From positions 186,001 to 250,000 of the forward strand of contig NZ_CP059833.1 of assembly GCF_014117265.1 (NCBI RefSeq): 64,000 nt of DNA, given 5' to 3'. Under the pieces are notes generated by a model. It was not told where the DNA came from. It did not search any database and saw nothing but the letters and a program-made list of their open reading frames with translations. Numbering within the stretch: position 1 is the stretch's first letter; the number at the start of each line of letters is the position of its first letter. This document shows positions 50,463 through 59,741 of this stretch, piece by piece. This stretch comes from Corynebacterium hindlerae. GTDB taxonomy: Bacteria > Actinomycetota > Actinomycetes > Mycobacteriales > Mycobacteriaceae. The position numbers and the translations under genes were made by a program.

Positions 50463-51285
50463 CGCGTTCCAGTTCCCGAGCAACATCAAAATCAGGCGCT
50501 GGCCAGTCCAAGTTCATGCTGCGTAGGACGTCGAGAAGCAGCATCTTCACCACCAGCCTGGCGTACGGCTTGTTATCGCTTGGCACGATGTACCACGGCG
50601 CGGCGTCGGTATCGGTGCGCTCAAACGCAATCCGATACGCCTCCATATAGTCGTCCCATCGGGCGCGCTCATCCACGTCCCCGGGGTTGTACTTCCAGTA
50701 TTTTTCCGGATCTTCCAGACGCTCGAGCAAATTCTCCTTCTGGAACTTACGCGAAATGTGCAAGAACACCTTAATCACCCGGGTGCCGCTTTTCACCAGC
50801 CGCGCCTCAAAATCGTTGATCGCCCCGTACCGGCGTTCGATCTCCTCCGGGCTGGAGAGCTGATGAACGCGATGCACGATCACATCCTCATAATGCGAAC
50901 GGTCAAAGATCGCGATCTTTCCCTGCGCAGGCAGCTGCTTTTCCACCCGCCACAAAAAATCGTGCGCCAACTCTTCCTCGGTAGGCTTTCCAAAGCTCGC
51001 GATGTGCACTCCCTGCGGATCGAGCGGATCAAGCGTGTGCTTGACCACCCCGCCCTTGCCCGAGGTATCCATCCCCTGCAGCACAATCAGCACACTGCCC
51101 GGGTTATCGCCCGACCGCGCGTTAGCGTAAAGCTTCTCCTGCAACTCCCGCAGCTCGGCATCAACCTTCTCAGCATTCTTCTCGATAGCTGCTTTGTCGC
51201 CTTTAAAGCCCGGCGTCGCCTGCGGATCCACATCCATGGTGGTAAACCGCAAGCTTTTTGCTTCTTTAACTGTCAATGTGCTCAT
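50449..51285 (-). CDS. ppk2: Polyphosphate kinase 2 family protein
   Basis: Has 278 residues. PPK2 enzymes use polyphosphate to phosphorylate nucleotides. Walker A is GMDTSGKGG (71-79), Walker B IAIFDRSHYEDV (126-135), with a lid region HISRKFQKENLLERL. Length and the one-domain form fit short PPK2; whether it prefers AMP, ADP or GDP cannot be told from sequence alone. Its 3' end overlaps the convergent YbjN-like gene. It has its own upstream region with a large inverted repeat beyond. Confidence 0.9.
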   Translation of the reverse strand: MSTLTVKEAKSLRFTTMDVDPQATPGFKGDKAAIEKNAEKVDAELRELQEKLYANARSGDNPGSVLIVLQGMDTSGKGGVVKHTLDPLDPQGVHIASFGKPTEEELAHDFLWRVEKQLPAQGKIAIFDRSHYEDVIVHRVHQLSSPEEIERRYGAINDFEARLVKSGTRVIKVFLHISRKFQKENLLERLEDPEKYWKYNPGDVDERARWDDYMEAYRIAFERTDTDAAPWYIVPSDNKPYARLVVKMLLLDVLRSMNLDWPAPDFDVARELERVKNS

Positions 51286-51342
51286 AGAGCCAGTGTACGG
51301 GCGTCGGGGCTGGCGGGAGTACGGAAAACTCGAAACCTAGAA

Positions 51343-51408
51343 TTCGAGTCTCGGAGCCCGTTAGGCCAGTTTGACGGCGCATAGCCATTTTATTCACCGA
51401 GACTCGAA
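51343..51408. repeat. 66-bp inverted repeat between ppk2 and nusB
   Basis: Arms TTCGAGTCTCGG and CCGAGACTCGAA are exact inverted copies 42 bases apart. A smaller inner pair ACTCGA / TCGAGT occurs at 51328-51349. It differs in sequence from the repeats at 7026 and 17016, though of similar size. It could be a terminator for incoming transcription, a ppk2 control region or another dispersed repeat. Confidence 0.6.
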
Positions 51409-51469
51409 AAACAGGACTTGCACATCGGGTGAAGGTACTGTCGTAGCCCCGACAATAAGCAAACAGGAA

Positions 51470-51497
51470 AACCCCCGACCACGATGGATCGGGGGTT
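51470..51497 (-). terminator. Terminator after nusB
   Basis: Stem AACCCCCGA / TCGGGGGTT with a 10-base loop, followed on the minus strand by TTTTCCTG. It ends the efp-nusB transcript 17 bases beyond the nusB stop. Confidence 0.85.
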
Positions 51498-51514
51498 CAC
51501 ACTTCCAGCTACGA

Positions 51515-52027
51515 CTACGACGTTTCAGCCTCAGGAGAATCCTCGGAAGCAACCTCAGAAGCTACTTCTTCGGGCGCGGCGAGAATCTCGTCGGCGTTGC
51601 TGAGCACGTCGTCGAGTACGGCGTTGATGTATGGCGGAGCTACGTCGGTGGAGTACTCGGACGCAAGTTCGATGCCTTCCACTACAGCGGTCTTGCGCGG
51701 AACCTCTGGGTTGAACAGGATTTCCCAGGTGGCGACACGCAGGATCGCCCGGTCGACTGCTGGGATGCGTTCCAGCGTCCAGGTCTCGGCAAGGAACCGC
51801 TCGATGGCCTCATCGATGCGGTCGAGCTCGACGGCGACACCACGCACAATCTCCTGCGAGTACGGTGCAACGGGCGCGACCGGTGGCTCGGGGAGGCGTG
51901 CGAGTTCGATGCGGTCTTCAACGACGGCAACTGGGTCGACGTCGCGGGCTTCGGCCTCGAAAAGAATGTCAACTGCGCGGCGACGTGCTTTGTAGCGGGC
52001 GCCGCGTCGTTTCGGATCGTTGCGCAT
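51515..52027 (-). CDS. nusB: NusB, transcription antitermination factor
   Basis: Binds boxA RNA with S10 (NusE) for rRNA antitermination. It has 170 residues; the core [19 protein letters not shown] to [22 protein letters not shown] and [11 protein letters not shown] is typical. A C-terminal acidic tail of about 25 residues ([16 protein letters not shown]) is extra, as in other corynebacteria. Its start ATG overlaps the efp stop by one base. Confidence 0.96.
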   Translation of the reverse strand: MRNDPKRRGARYKARRRAVDILFEAEARDVDPVAVVEDRIELARLPEPPVAPVAPYSQEIVRGVAVELDRIDEAIERFLAETWTLERIPAVDRAILRVATWEILFNPEVPRKTAVVEGIELASEYSTDVAPPYINAVLDDVLSNADEILAAPEEVASEVASEDSPEAETS

Positions 52028-52590
52028 TAGTTGTTGACGCGAGAGAGGTAAGAGCCGTCGCGGGTGTCTACCTTGACCACGTTGCCGGTTTCGAGGAACA
52101 GCGGGACCTGGATTTCCGCGCCGGTCTCCAGGGTGGCAGGCTTGGTGCCACCGGTGGAGCGATCGCCCTGCAGGCCTGGGTCGGTGTGCTCAATCTTCAG
52201 GTCAACAGAAATTGGCAGTTCTGCGAACAGTGGCTCACCTTCGTGGAAGGACACCTGAACAACCATGTTTTCCAGCAGGAACTTTGCGCCCTCACCCATC
52301 AGGTGTGGTGCGAGTTCGATCTGGTCGTAGGTCTTGGAATCCATGAGGACGTAGGAAGATCCGTCAAAGTACAGGTAGGTCATGTCACGACGGTCGACGG
52401 TTGCGGTTTCAACCTTGACGCCAGCGTTGAAGGTCTTGTCGACGATCTTGCCGGAGACCACGTCCTTGAGCTTGGTGCGCACGAAAGCTGGGCCCTTGCC
52501 TGGCTTGACGTGCTGGAACTCGATGATCTGCTGGAGCTTGCCTTCCATCTTCAGGACAAGGCCGTTCTTGAAATCAGCGGTAGTCGCCAC
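52027..52590 (-). CDS. efp: Elongation factor P
   Basis: Helps ribosomes through polyproline stretches. It has 187 residues in three beta domains, beginning [32 protein letters not shown]. Lys32 in PGKG is at the tip of the loop that reaches the peptidyl-transferase centre. The end region shows [27 protein letters not shown], the EF-P signature. It follows pepQ by 36 bases. Confidence 0.98.
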   Translation of the reverse strand: MATTADFKNGLVLKMEGKLQQIIEFQHVKPGKGPAFVRTKLKDVVSGKIVDKTFNAGVKVETATVDRRDMTYLYFDGSSYVLMDSKTYDQIELAPHLMGEGAKFLLENMVVQVSFHEGEPLFAELPISVDLKIEHTDPGLQGDRSTGGTKPATLETGAEIQVPLFLETGNVVKVDTRDGSYLSRVNN

Positions 52591-52626
52591 GAAAAATCTC
52601 CCTCTTTAGGTATTAACCCGAGTATT

Positions 52627-53715
52627 CTACAACACCCGAAGGTCTTTGGACATTACGGTGATGATTTCCGGCGCGCCACCGGTGATGATGAGCGTGTCCT
52701 CAATTCGGACGCCACCGACTCCGGGAACGTAAATACCGGGTTCGATCGTCAGTGTCATCCCTTCCTCGAGCACGCCTTCGCTGGTCTTCGCGGCGTATGG
52801 TGCCTCGTGGACATCGAGGCCGACGCCGTGGCCGGTGGAGTGGACGAAATAGTCACCGTAGCCTCCCGCCTCAATGATGTCACGGCACGCCTTATCGACG
52901 TCCGACAGCGCCGTCCCCGGCGTTGCCGCAGCAACGCCGGCCAATTGCGCCTGAAGAACCAGGTTGTAAATCTCGCGCTGCTGCTCGGACGGCTCGCCGA
53001 CGACAAAGGTACGGGTCATGTCGGAGTTGAATCCGCGATCATGGGCACCGAAATCAATGGTGAGGAAATCCCCGTCCTGGATGACCCGGTCACCTGCGCC
53101 GTGGTGTGGTTTCGCGCTGTTCTCACCGGATGCCATGATGGTGTCGAAGCTGGGTCGTTCCGCGCCGGCCTTGCGCATGAGATATTCCAGTTCTGCAGCA
53201 ACATCGCGCTCGGTACGACCCTTAATCGGGCCTGCCAGGAGTTGTTCCAGGCAGCCAGTAGCGAGTGCCGCGACGTCACGCAGCCGCTCCAGCGAGGTGG
53301 CGTCTTTCAGCAAGCGAAGTTCCTCGATGACCCCAGTGACGGGGACCAGGACGATGTCGTCCCCCGCTGCTTCCTTGAGCTTTTCCAGCTGCGCCACGGA
53401 GACATAATCCGCCTCGAAACCCACGCGACGTGGCCCCGTCACGGTTGCCAACAGCGCGCTGGCACTGTTTCGCTCGATCAGAGCGTCGATATCCGGGACT
53501 TCCTCAGAAATCTGGGTGGTGTAGCGACCATCGGTGCATATTTTCGCAGTGAGATCCTTGTTTACCAGCAACGCAGCATTGGAGCCGGAGAAGTTGGACA
53601 AGAACCGCACGTGTGTCAGGTGCGTGACCAGCATGGAATCGATGCGCTGCCCAGCAAGTTTTGCGGACAGCGCACGGCGGCGGGTGAGGAAACGGGTATC
53701 GGCAAAATGAGACAT
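52627..53715 (-). CDS. pepQ: Xaa-Pro aminopeptidase / dipeptidase (M24B)
   Basis: Has 362 residues. A creatinase-like N-terminal domain (1-125) precedes the pita-bread metallopeptidase fold. All five metal ligands are recognisable: Asp in TIDFGAHDRGFNSDMTRTF (two), His in HSTGHGVGLDVHE, Glu in TIEPGIYV and Glu in GVRIEDTLII. It frees amino acids from proline-containing peptides. It sits between aroQ (5 bases) and efp, the usual actinobacterial order. Confidence 0.94.
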   Translation of the reverse strand: MSHFADTRFLTRRRALSAKLAGQRIDSMLVTHLTHVRFLSNFSGSNAALLVNKDLTAKICTDGRYTTQISEEVPDIDALIERNSASALLATVTGPRRVGFEADYVSVAQLEKLKEAAGDDIVLVPVTGVIEELRLLKDATSLERLRDVAALATGCLEQLLAGPIKGRTERDVAAELEYLMRKAGAERPSFDTIMASGENSAKPHHGAGDRVIQDGDFLTIDFGAHDRGFNSDMTRTFVVGEPSEQQREIYNLVLQAQLAGVAAATPGTALSDVDKACRDIIEAGGYGDYFVHSTGHGVGLDVHEAPYAAKTSEGVLEEGMTLTIEPGIYVPGVGGVRIEDTLIITGGAPEIITVMSKDLRVL

Positions 53716-53720
53716 GAAAT

Positions 53721-54143
53721 CTATAGTACTTCGTCAGCTAGGCTGCGAAGTGCTAATTCATATCCTTTCACCCCAAGCCCCGCAATTACGCCCCGCGCGA
53801 TGGGTGATAAGTAGCTGTGCGCGCGGAAAGGTTCGCGCGCGTGCACATTGGAAATGTGTACCTCAATGAAGGTGGTTTCCACGAGGGCGTCGCGGAGGGC
53901 GACGGAGGTGTGCGTGTATCCGCCTGGATTGATGATGATGCTCCACCCGTTCTCGGCAGCCTCGTGGACCCATTCGATAAGTTGCCCCTCGTAGTTGGAC
54001 TGCCGGCACTCTACTTCCACGCCCAGCTCACTGGCCACGCGACGGATGTCAGCCTCGACGTCGGCGAGAGTGGTGAAACCGTAGATCTCGGGTTGTCGCT
54101 TCCCGAGCCGATCCAAGTTCGGTCCGTTGAGCACCAGAATCAT
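53721..54143 (-). CDS. aroQ: 3-dehydroquinate dehydratase, type II
   Basis: Third step of the shikimate pathway. It has 140 residues. Conserved blocks are [18 protein letters not shown] (with the active-site Tyr), [16 protein letters not shown] and [17 protein letters not shown]. Dodecameric by family. It overlaps aroB by 4 bases. Confidence 0.97.
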   Translation of the reverse strand: MILVLNGPNLDRLGKRQPEIYGFTTLADVEADIRRVASELGVEVECRQSNYEGQLIEWVHEAAENGWSIIINPGGYTHTSVALRDALVETTFIEVHISNVHAREPFRAHSYLSPIARGVIAGLGVKGYELALRSLADEVL

Positions 54144-55153
54144 CGGTTCATCTCCTCAAACGCGGCGCGCATCTCCTCCTTGGTGACGCCTTCCAACCGC
54201 GTGGTCTCGCCCACCGCGGTGATGGCGACGAAGCGGATCCCGCCACCACGATTCTTCTTGTCGCGGGTCATGCCGTCATATAGCTCGTCAAAATCACCGT
54301 CGTAGCGGGTAGGCAGGCCAGCGGCGGTGATGATGGACAGGTGGCGTTGCAGCAGATCGGCGTCGATAAGCCCCTTGCGGTGCGACAGGTGCGCGATGAA
54401 GCTCATCCCCACTGCGACGGCGTTGCCGTGGCGCCACTGGTAGTTTTCCGCAAGCTCAACGGCATGTCCGAAGGTGTGGCCGTAGTTGAGGATTTCCCGC
54501 AGCGAGCTTTCCTTCAGGTCGGCGGCCACGACGCGCGCTTTCACGGCAATGGAGCGTTCGATGAGCTCAGGGAGCTTGTCTTCGCCGGACTCGTAGATCC
54601 GCAGGATCTCTTCGTCAGCGATAAAGCCCGTCTTAATGATTTCGGCGGACCCCGACACCAGCTCCTCGCGTGGCAGAGTGTCCAGGAAAGCCAGGTCCAC
54701 GTACACCGCAGCAGGCTCATGGAATGCGCCGACTAGATTTTTGCCGGCCGCGGTGTTGATACCGGTTTTGCCACCAACTGCGGCGTCGACCATAGCCAGC
54801 AAGGTGGTGGGCACCTGCACCACGCGGATGCCCCGCATCCACGCCGACGCGATGAAACCAGCGACATCAGTGGTTGCGCCACCGCCGAGCCCCACGATGA
54901 GGTCACTGCGGCTAAATCCGAGGCTGCCTAGTAAGTCCCAGGCCTTCTCCGCCACGGCGAGGGTCTTGCCCTCCTCGGCATCAGGGATCTCAAACAGGTG
55001 AGCATCCTCGAAGGCCTCGGCAAGCTGCTTGGCGTGATCCCGCATCACGGGCTGGTGAACGATGAGGGCTTTACCTGTCGGTGTTGCTGCCACCTGGTCA
55101 AGGAGATTGCGCCCGATGTGGACCTCGTAAGAAGTGCCGACCTTGATACTCAC
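54140..55153 (-). CDS. aroB: 3-dehydroquinate synthase
   Basis: Second shikimate step; converts DAHP to 3-dehydroquinate with NAD and a metal. It has 337 residues. NAD and substrate loops [40 protein letters not shown] and the metal histidines in [14 protein letters not shown] and [10 protein letters not shown] are present. The ATG overlaps the aroK stop by 4 bases. Confidence 0.97.
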   Translation of the reverse strand: MSIKVGTSYEVHIGRNLLDQVAATPTGKALIVHQPVMRDHAKQLAEAFEDAHLFEIPDAEEGKTLAVAEKAWDLLGSLGFSRSDLIVGLGGGATTDVAGFIASAWMRGIRVVQVPTTLLAMVDAAVGGKTGINTAAGKNLVGAFHEPAAVYVDLAFLDTLPREELVSGSAEIIKTGFIADEEILRIYESGEDKLPELIERSIAVKARVVAADLKESSLREILNYGHTFGHAVELAENYQWRHGNAVAVGMSFIAHLSHRKGLIDADLLQRHLSIITAAGLPTRYDGDFDELYDGMTRDKKNRGGGIRFVAITAVGETTRLEGVTKEEMRAAFEEMNR

Positions 55154-55650
55154 TGTTCCTCCAGGTGCGTCAGAATTTCGGTAACGACTTTCTGTGGCGT
55201 CGTCGAGCTGGTTTTCGCGCGGTAGCTGGCCACCTCGCGGTACAAAGGCTCGCGGGTGGTGAGGATTTCCCGGTAGCGGGCCTCAGGATCTTCCGCCTGC
55301 AACACCGGGCGGGAATTGTCCTGTGTCCGGCGCAGCCCCTCCACGACGGACACGTCGAGCCACACCACTTCGTAGTCGCGCAGCAGCTCGCGGGTGCGGG
55401 GGCTGAGGACGGCGCCACCGCCGAGGCTCACCACGCCACCGCCCCGCACGGCCTTAGCGACGACCTCTTCCTCAATCTCCCGGAACCGAGGCTCACCGAG
55501 TTCTGCAAACACCTCACCACAGGTTTTCCCGAATTGCTGGGCAATGAGCTCGTCGGTATCGGTGAATTCTTGGTTCAATGCCCGCGCCAATCGGCGCCCG
55601 ATGGTAGATTTCCCGGCCCCGGGTGGGCCGACCAAAACCAAAGTGGACAT
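55150..55650 (-). CDS. aroK: Shikimate kinase
   Basis: Phosphorylates shikimate. It has 166 residues with Walker A GPPGAGKS at 8-15, [15 protein letters not shown] (shikimate/Mg binding), [10 protein letters not shown] and the lid region [10 protein letters not shown]. It lies 3 bases after aroC and overlaps aroB. Confidence 0.97.
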   Translation of the reverse strand: MSTLVLVGPPGAGKSTIGRRLARALNQEFTDTDELIAQQFGKTCGEVFAELGEPRFREIEEEVVAKAVRGGGVVSLGGGAVLSPRTRELLRDYEVVWLDVSVVEGLRRTQDNSRPVLQAEDPEARYREILTTREPLYREVASYRAKTSSTTPQKVVTEILTHLEEQ

Positions 55651-55653
55651 ACG

Positions 55654-56862
55654 TTAAAACTCCAACCGCTGGGCAACTGCATCCAGGTAGGATGCTACGT
55701 TACGTTTTGTTTCTGCGAGGCTGTCGCCACCAAACTTTTCCAGCACGGCCTTGGCCAGCACGAGCGCAACCATCGCCTCGGCGACGACGCCGGCTGCTGG
55801 GACAGCGCACACATCGGAACGCTGGTGGATCGCGCTCGCTGCGGAACCGTCCTTCATGTCGATGGTTTTCAGTGCGCGAGGCACGGTGGAAATCGGCTTC
55901 ATGGCAGCACGCACGATGAGGGTTTCCCCGTTGGTCATGCCACCTTCGAGGCCGCCGGCGCGGTTGCTTTCGCGGCGAATACCGTCGGCATCTCGCACGA
56001 TTTGGTCGTGGGCGTCACTGCCCCGGCTGCGCGCTTGTGCGAAACCGTCGCCGATCTCCACGCCCTTGATGGCTTGGATGCTCATCAACGCTGCTGCGAG
56101 CTGCGCGTCCAGTCGGCTCTCGCCGGACACGTGCGATCCCAAACCGATTGGCAAGCCCTTAACGACGACTTCCACCACGCCGCCAAGCGTGTCTCCCTGC
56201 TTCTTCGCGGCCTCGATTTCAGACACCATGGATTGTTCGGCGTCCTTGTCAAAGCAACGCACAGGAGAAGCGTCGATGGCTTCCAGATCACTGAAGTCCG
56301 GCACGGCCCCTTCGTAGGAGAACCCGCCGATGCCGAGCACGTGAGAGAACACCTCGACCCCGAGGGTCTCCCTCAGGAAGTTGCGGGCCAGCGTCGCTGC
56401 CGCGACCCGGGCCGCGGTTTCTCGTGCGGAGGAACGCTCCAGCACGTTGCGGGCGTCCTCAAAACCGTACTTGACCATTCCAGAGAAGTCGGCGTGACCT
56501 GGGCGAGGCCGAGTGAGCTTGGCGCCACGACCGGAGTCGAAAGCCTTAGCAACCTCTTCATCGGAGGTGTCCACAGGATCGGCGGACATGATGGTGGTCC
56601 ACTTGGGCCACTCGGTGTTGCCCACCATGATGGCCACGGGCGAGCCCAAGGTTTCACCCAGGCGAACGCCAGTGAGCAGGGTGACCTCGTCGGCCTCGAA
56701 CTTCATGCGGGCGCCACGACCGTAGCCGAGTCGACGACGCGCGAGCTGGTAGGAGACCTCTTCAGAGGACAGCGGCACGCCGGCTGGCATGTTTTCCACC
56801 ATCGCGATGAGGGCTTGGCCGTGAGATTCACCTGCAGTAGTCCATCGAAGCATGCCCAACAT
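55654..56862 (-). CDS. aroC: Chorismate synthase
   Basis: Last step of the common aromatic pathway, needing reduced FMN. It has 402 residues; start [15 protein letters not shown] preceded by [49 protein letters not shown], and the basic/Asp motif RSGSD-like [11 protein letters not shown] are present. Two ATG codons are close to the start (56862 and 56853); homologues usually begin at MLRW, so the second may be the true start. The order aroC-aroK-aroB-aroQ forms a tight operon. Confidence 0.97.
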   Translation of the reverse strand: MLGMLRWTTAGESHGQALIAMVENMPAGVPLSSEEVSYQLARRRLGYGRGARMKFEADEVTLLTGVRLGETLGSPVAIMVGNTEWPKWTTIMSADPVDTSDEEVAKAFDSGRGAKLTRPRPGHADFSGMVKYGFEDARNVLERSSARETAARVAAATLARNFLRETLGVEVFSHVLGIGGFSYEGAVPDFSDLEAIDASPVRCFDKDAEQSMVSEIEAAKKQGDTLGGVVEVVVKGLPIGLGSHVSGESRLDAQLAAALMSIQAIKGVEIGDGFAQARSRGSDAHDQIVRDADGIRRESNRAGGLEGGMTNGETLIVRAAMKPISTVPRALKTIDMKDGSAASAIHQRSDVCAVPAAGVVAEAMVALVLAKAVLEKFGGDSLAETKRNVASYLDAVAQRLEF

Positions 56863-56890
56863 TGTCTCATGTGGCGTGGTGCACTTAAAG

Positions 56891-57244
56891 CTAATACCCC
56901 CTTATTAGCAATGTGGCCACGATCATAGCTGGACCGTGTGGCAGTGCAGAGCGCCGCAGCAGGAGGCACAGTAACACCGTTGCTAACGACGCCAGCGCAA
57001 TCGCAGCGAATAAATCCATGATTCCGCCCGCTACAGCCAGCGTGCCCAGGCTGGCGGCCAACTTGACGTCACCACCCCCGACGCCACGTCGCAGGTATAA
57101 CGCGGCCCATGCCACTCCCCCAAGAATGCAAGTCGGATGCCACCACCACGCCACCGCGATAGCCGGAAGAGTCAGCCAATCCGGCAGGCGCCGAAAACAG
57201 ATGTCATAGCCACACAGCGCAGTGGCCCAGAAAAATACCCCCAT
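56891..57244 (-). CDS. Small A24 prepilin-peptidase-like membrane protein
   Basis: Has 117 residues and four to five hydrophobic segments. The two catalytic aspartates of the TadV/PilD family are visible: D14 in [16 protein letters not shown] and D59 in [12 protein letters not shown]. The N-terminal methyltransferase domain of full PilD is absent, as in archaeal and tad-type minimal peptidases. It lies between aroC and aroE; no pilin or tad gene is in the window, so its substrate is elsewhere or lost. RBS is weak; the gene begins 21 bases after aroE. Confidence 0.8.
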   Translation of the reverse strand: MGVFFWATALCGYDICFRRLPDWLTLPAIAVAWWWHPTCILGGVAWAALYLRRGVGGGDVKLAASLGTLAVAGGIMDLFAAIALASLATVLLCLLLRRSALPHGPAMIVATLLIRGY

Positions 57245-57265
57245 GGGGCATCAGGCTAGCAGGCG

Positions 57266-58036
57266 TTACGCCTCTTCGCGCGCGGGGAACAACCGTGCCT
57301 CCAGCGCACTGCGCATCGCATCGCGAGGTGCCGGCTGGCCCGTGAATAGTTCAAACTGGGCGTATGCCTGGTGCGCGAGCATGACGTGCCCAGCCACGTG
57401 TGGCAAGTTTTTCGACGCGGCCTGCGCGATCAGTGGCGGTGGCCAGGGGCTGTAGCTGACGTCAAACAAGGGCGCATCGATGCTCAGCTCGGCCGCGGCG
57501 GCACCGGGTAGCGTAGAGACCACCACATCAGCGTCCGGAATGGTCCCGAGTGGCAGCCACTGGGCGTCGGCAAGCCCGGCGAGTTCCTTCGTGCGGTCGC
57601 TGCGGTTCATCACGGTGACGTCCGAGACGCCGAGCTCGCGCAGCGCCCACAGCACGGAGCGCGCAGTACCACCTGCGCCGATGACAACGGCGGTACGGGG
57701 TGCGACATCGAGTTCTTCGAGCGCGCCGAGCACACCGAGGCAGTCGGTGTTGTCCGCGAGCCACCCGTTGCCACGGCGTACCAAGGTGTTAGCTGAGCCG
57801 ATCTCGCGGGCCCGATCAGTGACCTCGGTCGCTGCGTCGAGGGCCGCAAATTTGCAGGGCATGGTCACTGAGTAACCGGCGAATGATGGGTCAATCAGCG
57901 TCGGCAGCTGCTCCGCGGTGCATTCGATCGCGGTGTATGTCCAGTCATCGAGCCCTAAGGCCGCGTACCCCGCGTTGTGGAGCAACGGGGAGAGCGAGTG
58001 AGCGATCGGGCTTCCTAAAACAGCTGCGTGTGGCAT
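57266..58036 (-). CDS. aroE: Shikimate 5-dehydrogenase (AroE family)
   Basis: Has 256 residues. It reduces 3-dehydroshikimate with NADPH. The substrate site LGSPIAHSLSPLLHN, VTMPCK, LADNTDCLGVLGAL and the nucleotide loop VIGAGGTARSVLWAL are conserved. SVTMPCKFAA keeps the catalytic lysine. It overlaps mltG by one base upstream. Other AroE-like genes often exist in these genomes, so it may be one of several. Confidence 0.94.
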   Translation of the reverse strand: MPHAAVLGSPIAHSLSPLLHNAGYAALGLDDWTYTAIECTAEQLPTLIDPSFAGYSVTMPCKFAALDAATEVTDRAREIGSANTLVRRGNGWLADNTDCLGVLGALEELDVAPRTAVVIGAGGTARSVLWALRELGVSDVTVMNRSDRTKELAGLADAQWLPLGTIPDADVVVSTLPGAAAAELSIDAPLFDVSYSPWPPPLIAQAASKNLPHVAGHVMLAHQAYAQFELFTGQPAPRDAMRSALEARLFPAREEA

Positions 58037-59187
58037 TAGCGCTGACTATCCAACACGCCGTTCGCGATCGCTTCGTTCGTATCGCGCTGGTGGTCCTCGA
58101 AGGTGCGGTTGAACTTCGTGGTGCCGTCCTTGCTAACGGTGACGAAGAACAACCAGTCTCCCTCTGCGGGATTTTCCATGGCCTCGATAGCTTGCATAGA
58201 CGCTGCGGAGATCGGGGTTTCCGGCAGGCCTTCCTTGGTGTAGGTGTTCCACGGGGTTTCGCGCTTGCGATCCTCGTCCGTGGTGGCGACCTCCACGGTG
58301 GGGAGCCCATAGTTGACCGTAGAGTCGAATTCCAGGCGCATCGGCTCGGCGAGGCGGTTCAGGATCACTCGCGCGACCTTATCGAAGTCACCGCGCGGTG
58401 CCTCCCGCTCCACCAGCGATGCTGCGGTGAGCAGCTGATACGGCGTGAGCTTCATGGCGGCAGAGCGCTCAACAATACCGGAATCCTCATACTGCTTCGC
58501 GGAGCGGGTGATCAGATCGGTAAGGATGGCGGTGGCGTCGTGGCTAGGGTTGATCACGTACTGCCCTGGGGCGATAAGGCCCTCCAGACGCTTCGGGTCA
58601 TTGCCACGCTTCACGACGTCCGCTACCGCCCACTCCGGCACCCCGAGCGCCTTCGGGTCTGCTGAGGCCGCAACCTGCTCGAGTTGCGCGACGTTCACAC
58701 AGTTGTTTGAGTGCTTGCACGTCACATCTTCAATGGTGGAGTAAATACCTTTGCGGGTTTCACCGCCAACGACCGTCACATCAGCCAGGGTTTGTCCGCC
58801 CGGCACCTGCAACAACTCCACCTTGTTCTTAGGATCAACCAGCGCCGCTACCGCGTCGGCAGCCGACATTTCCTTCTGCACCCGGTAGAACCCAGGCGAG
58901 ACAGTAGCGGCGGCATCGTTTTGACCGGCGGCCCGCTGGAACGCGCCGTTGGACTTCACCACGCCCAGTTTCACAAGCTCGGGGCCGAGTTGAGAAACGC
59001 TCTCGCCTTCCGCGATTTCCACCATGACTTCCTCGCCATTTCCGGCACCTTTGAAGTCTCCCAGGCTCGGGGGATTCGCACGGGTGTATCCAATGAACAC
59101 GATCGCTCCAATGATGAGGAGGAGGCAGGCTACCAGCACGGCGAGGCCACGCTCACGGCGCTTCCGGTACTTAGGTTCCATACGCAT
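58036..59187 (-). CDS. mltG: MltG, endolytic murein transglycosylase (YceG-like)
   Basis: Has 383 residues. One membrane helix (about 14-33) anchors it; a LysM-like region precedes the YceG catalytic domain. The catalytic Glu is in LTAASLVEREAPRGDFDKVARVILNRL, followed by the NYGLPT and TPWNTYTKEGLPETPIS blocks. It trims growing glycan strands in the cell wall. I chose ATG 59187 (GAAAGGGC upstream) rather than 59232, which would overlap ruvX by 40 bases. Confidence 0.94.
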   Translation of the reverse strand: MRMEPKYRKRRERGLAVLVACLLLIIGAIVFIGYTRANPPSLGDFKGAGNGEEVMVEIAEGESVSQLGPELVKLGVVKSNGAFQRAAGQNDAAATVSPGFYRVQKEMSAADAVAALVDPKNKVELLQVPGGQTLADVTVVGGETRKGIYSTIEDVTCKHSNNCVNVAQLEQVAASADPKALGVPEWAVADVVKRGNDPKRLEGLIAPGQYVINPSHDATAILTDLITRSAKQYEDSGIVERSAAMKLTPYQLLTAASLVEREAPRGDFDKVARVILNRLAEPMRLEFDSTVNYGLPTVEVATTDEDRKRETPWNTYTKEGLPETPISAASMQAIEAMENPAEGDWLFFVTVSKDGTTKFNRTFEDHQRDTNEAIANGVLDSQR

Positions 59188-59192
59188 GTCGT

Positions 59193-59678
59193 TCAAGCCC
59201 TTTCTAGGTACCGGTGGCGTGCGTCGAGCCACGATTGCAGGATTTCCACGGCCGCGATCTGGTCAATCACGGCGCGGGTTTGCTTTTCTGTTCGCCCAGC
59301 AGCGTGAACAGCCCCGAGGGCTGCTACCGTAGTGAGCCGCTCGTCACCGAGGCGCACGGCGATGTCTTTTCGTCGCTTGATGCGGAAGGCAATGTCCTTG
59401 GCGTGTTTGACGCTGCGAGAACCATTGCCTTGCAGATCACGGGGCAGTCCCACGACTACCTCCACGACATCGTATTCCTCGATGAGGGCCAAGATCCGCT
59501 CGATATCAGTGGAATCGCGGTCTTTCAGGCCGGTAGTGCGGGCGATGGTTTCCAGGGGCATCGCCAAGGTTGCTTCTCTATTTGAGTAGGCAGCCCCGAT
59601 ACGGACAGTACCCACGTCCAACGCGAGCCGTCGGCCTTGGCCTGGGTCATTTTCCCCTGGGATGTCCGGTTTCACCAT
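59193..59678 (-). CDS. ruvX: RuvX/YqgF, Holliday-junction resolvase-like nuclease
   Basis: Has 161 residues with the RNase H-like fold: [16 protein letters not shown] (first catalytic Asp), [16 protein letters not shown] and LGDERLTT, plus a C-terminal Asp region ([15 protein letters not shown]). YqgF proteins take part in 16S rRNA 5' processing and possibly recombination. It follows alaS in the widespread alaS-ruvX-mltG-aroE order. The first 13 residues are polar and weakly conserved. Confidence 0.94.
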   Translation of the reverse strand: MVKPDIPGENDPGQGRRLALDVGTVRIGAAYSNREATLAMPLETIARTTGLKDRDSTDIERILALIEEYDVVEVVVGLPRDLQGNGSRSVKHAKDIAFRIKRRKDIAVRLGDERLTTVAALGAVHAAGRTEKQTRAVIDQIAAVEILQSWLDARHRYLERA

Positions 59679-59741
59679 GTTTTCAACTTAGCGGGTTTCC
59701 GGCCCGCCACAGGGCAATGCCCTGGGCGTGTCTGAAAACTC

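Noticed and set aside
51865..53814. 649-codon open frame on the plus strand
   Set aside because: Antisense to nusB, efp, pepQ and aroQ, all of which have full motifs; it is a high-G+C artefact.
55165..56928. 587-codon open frame on the plus strand
   Set aside because: Antisense to aroK and aroC.
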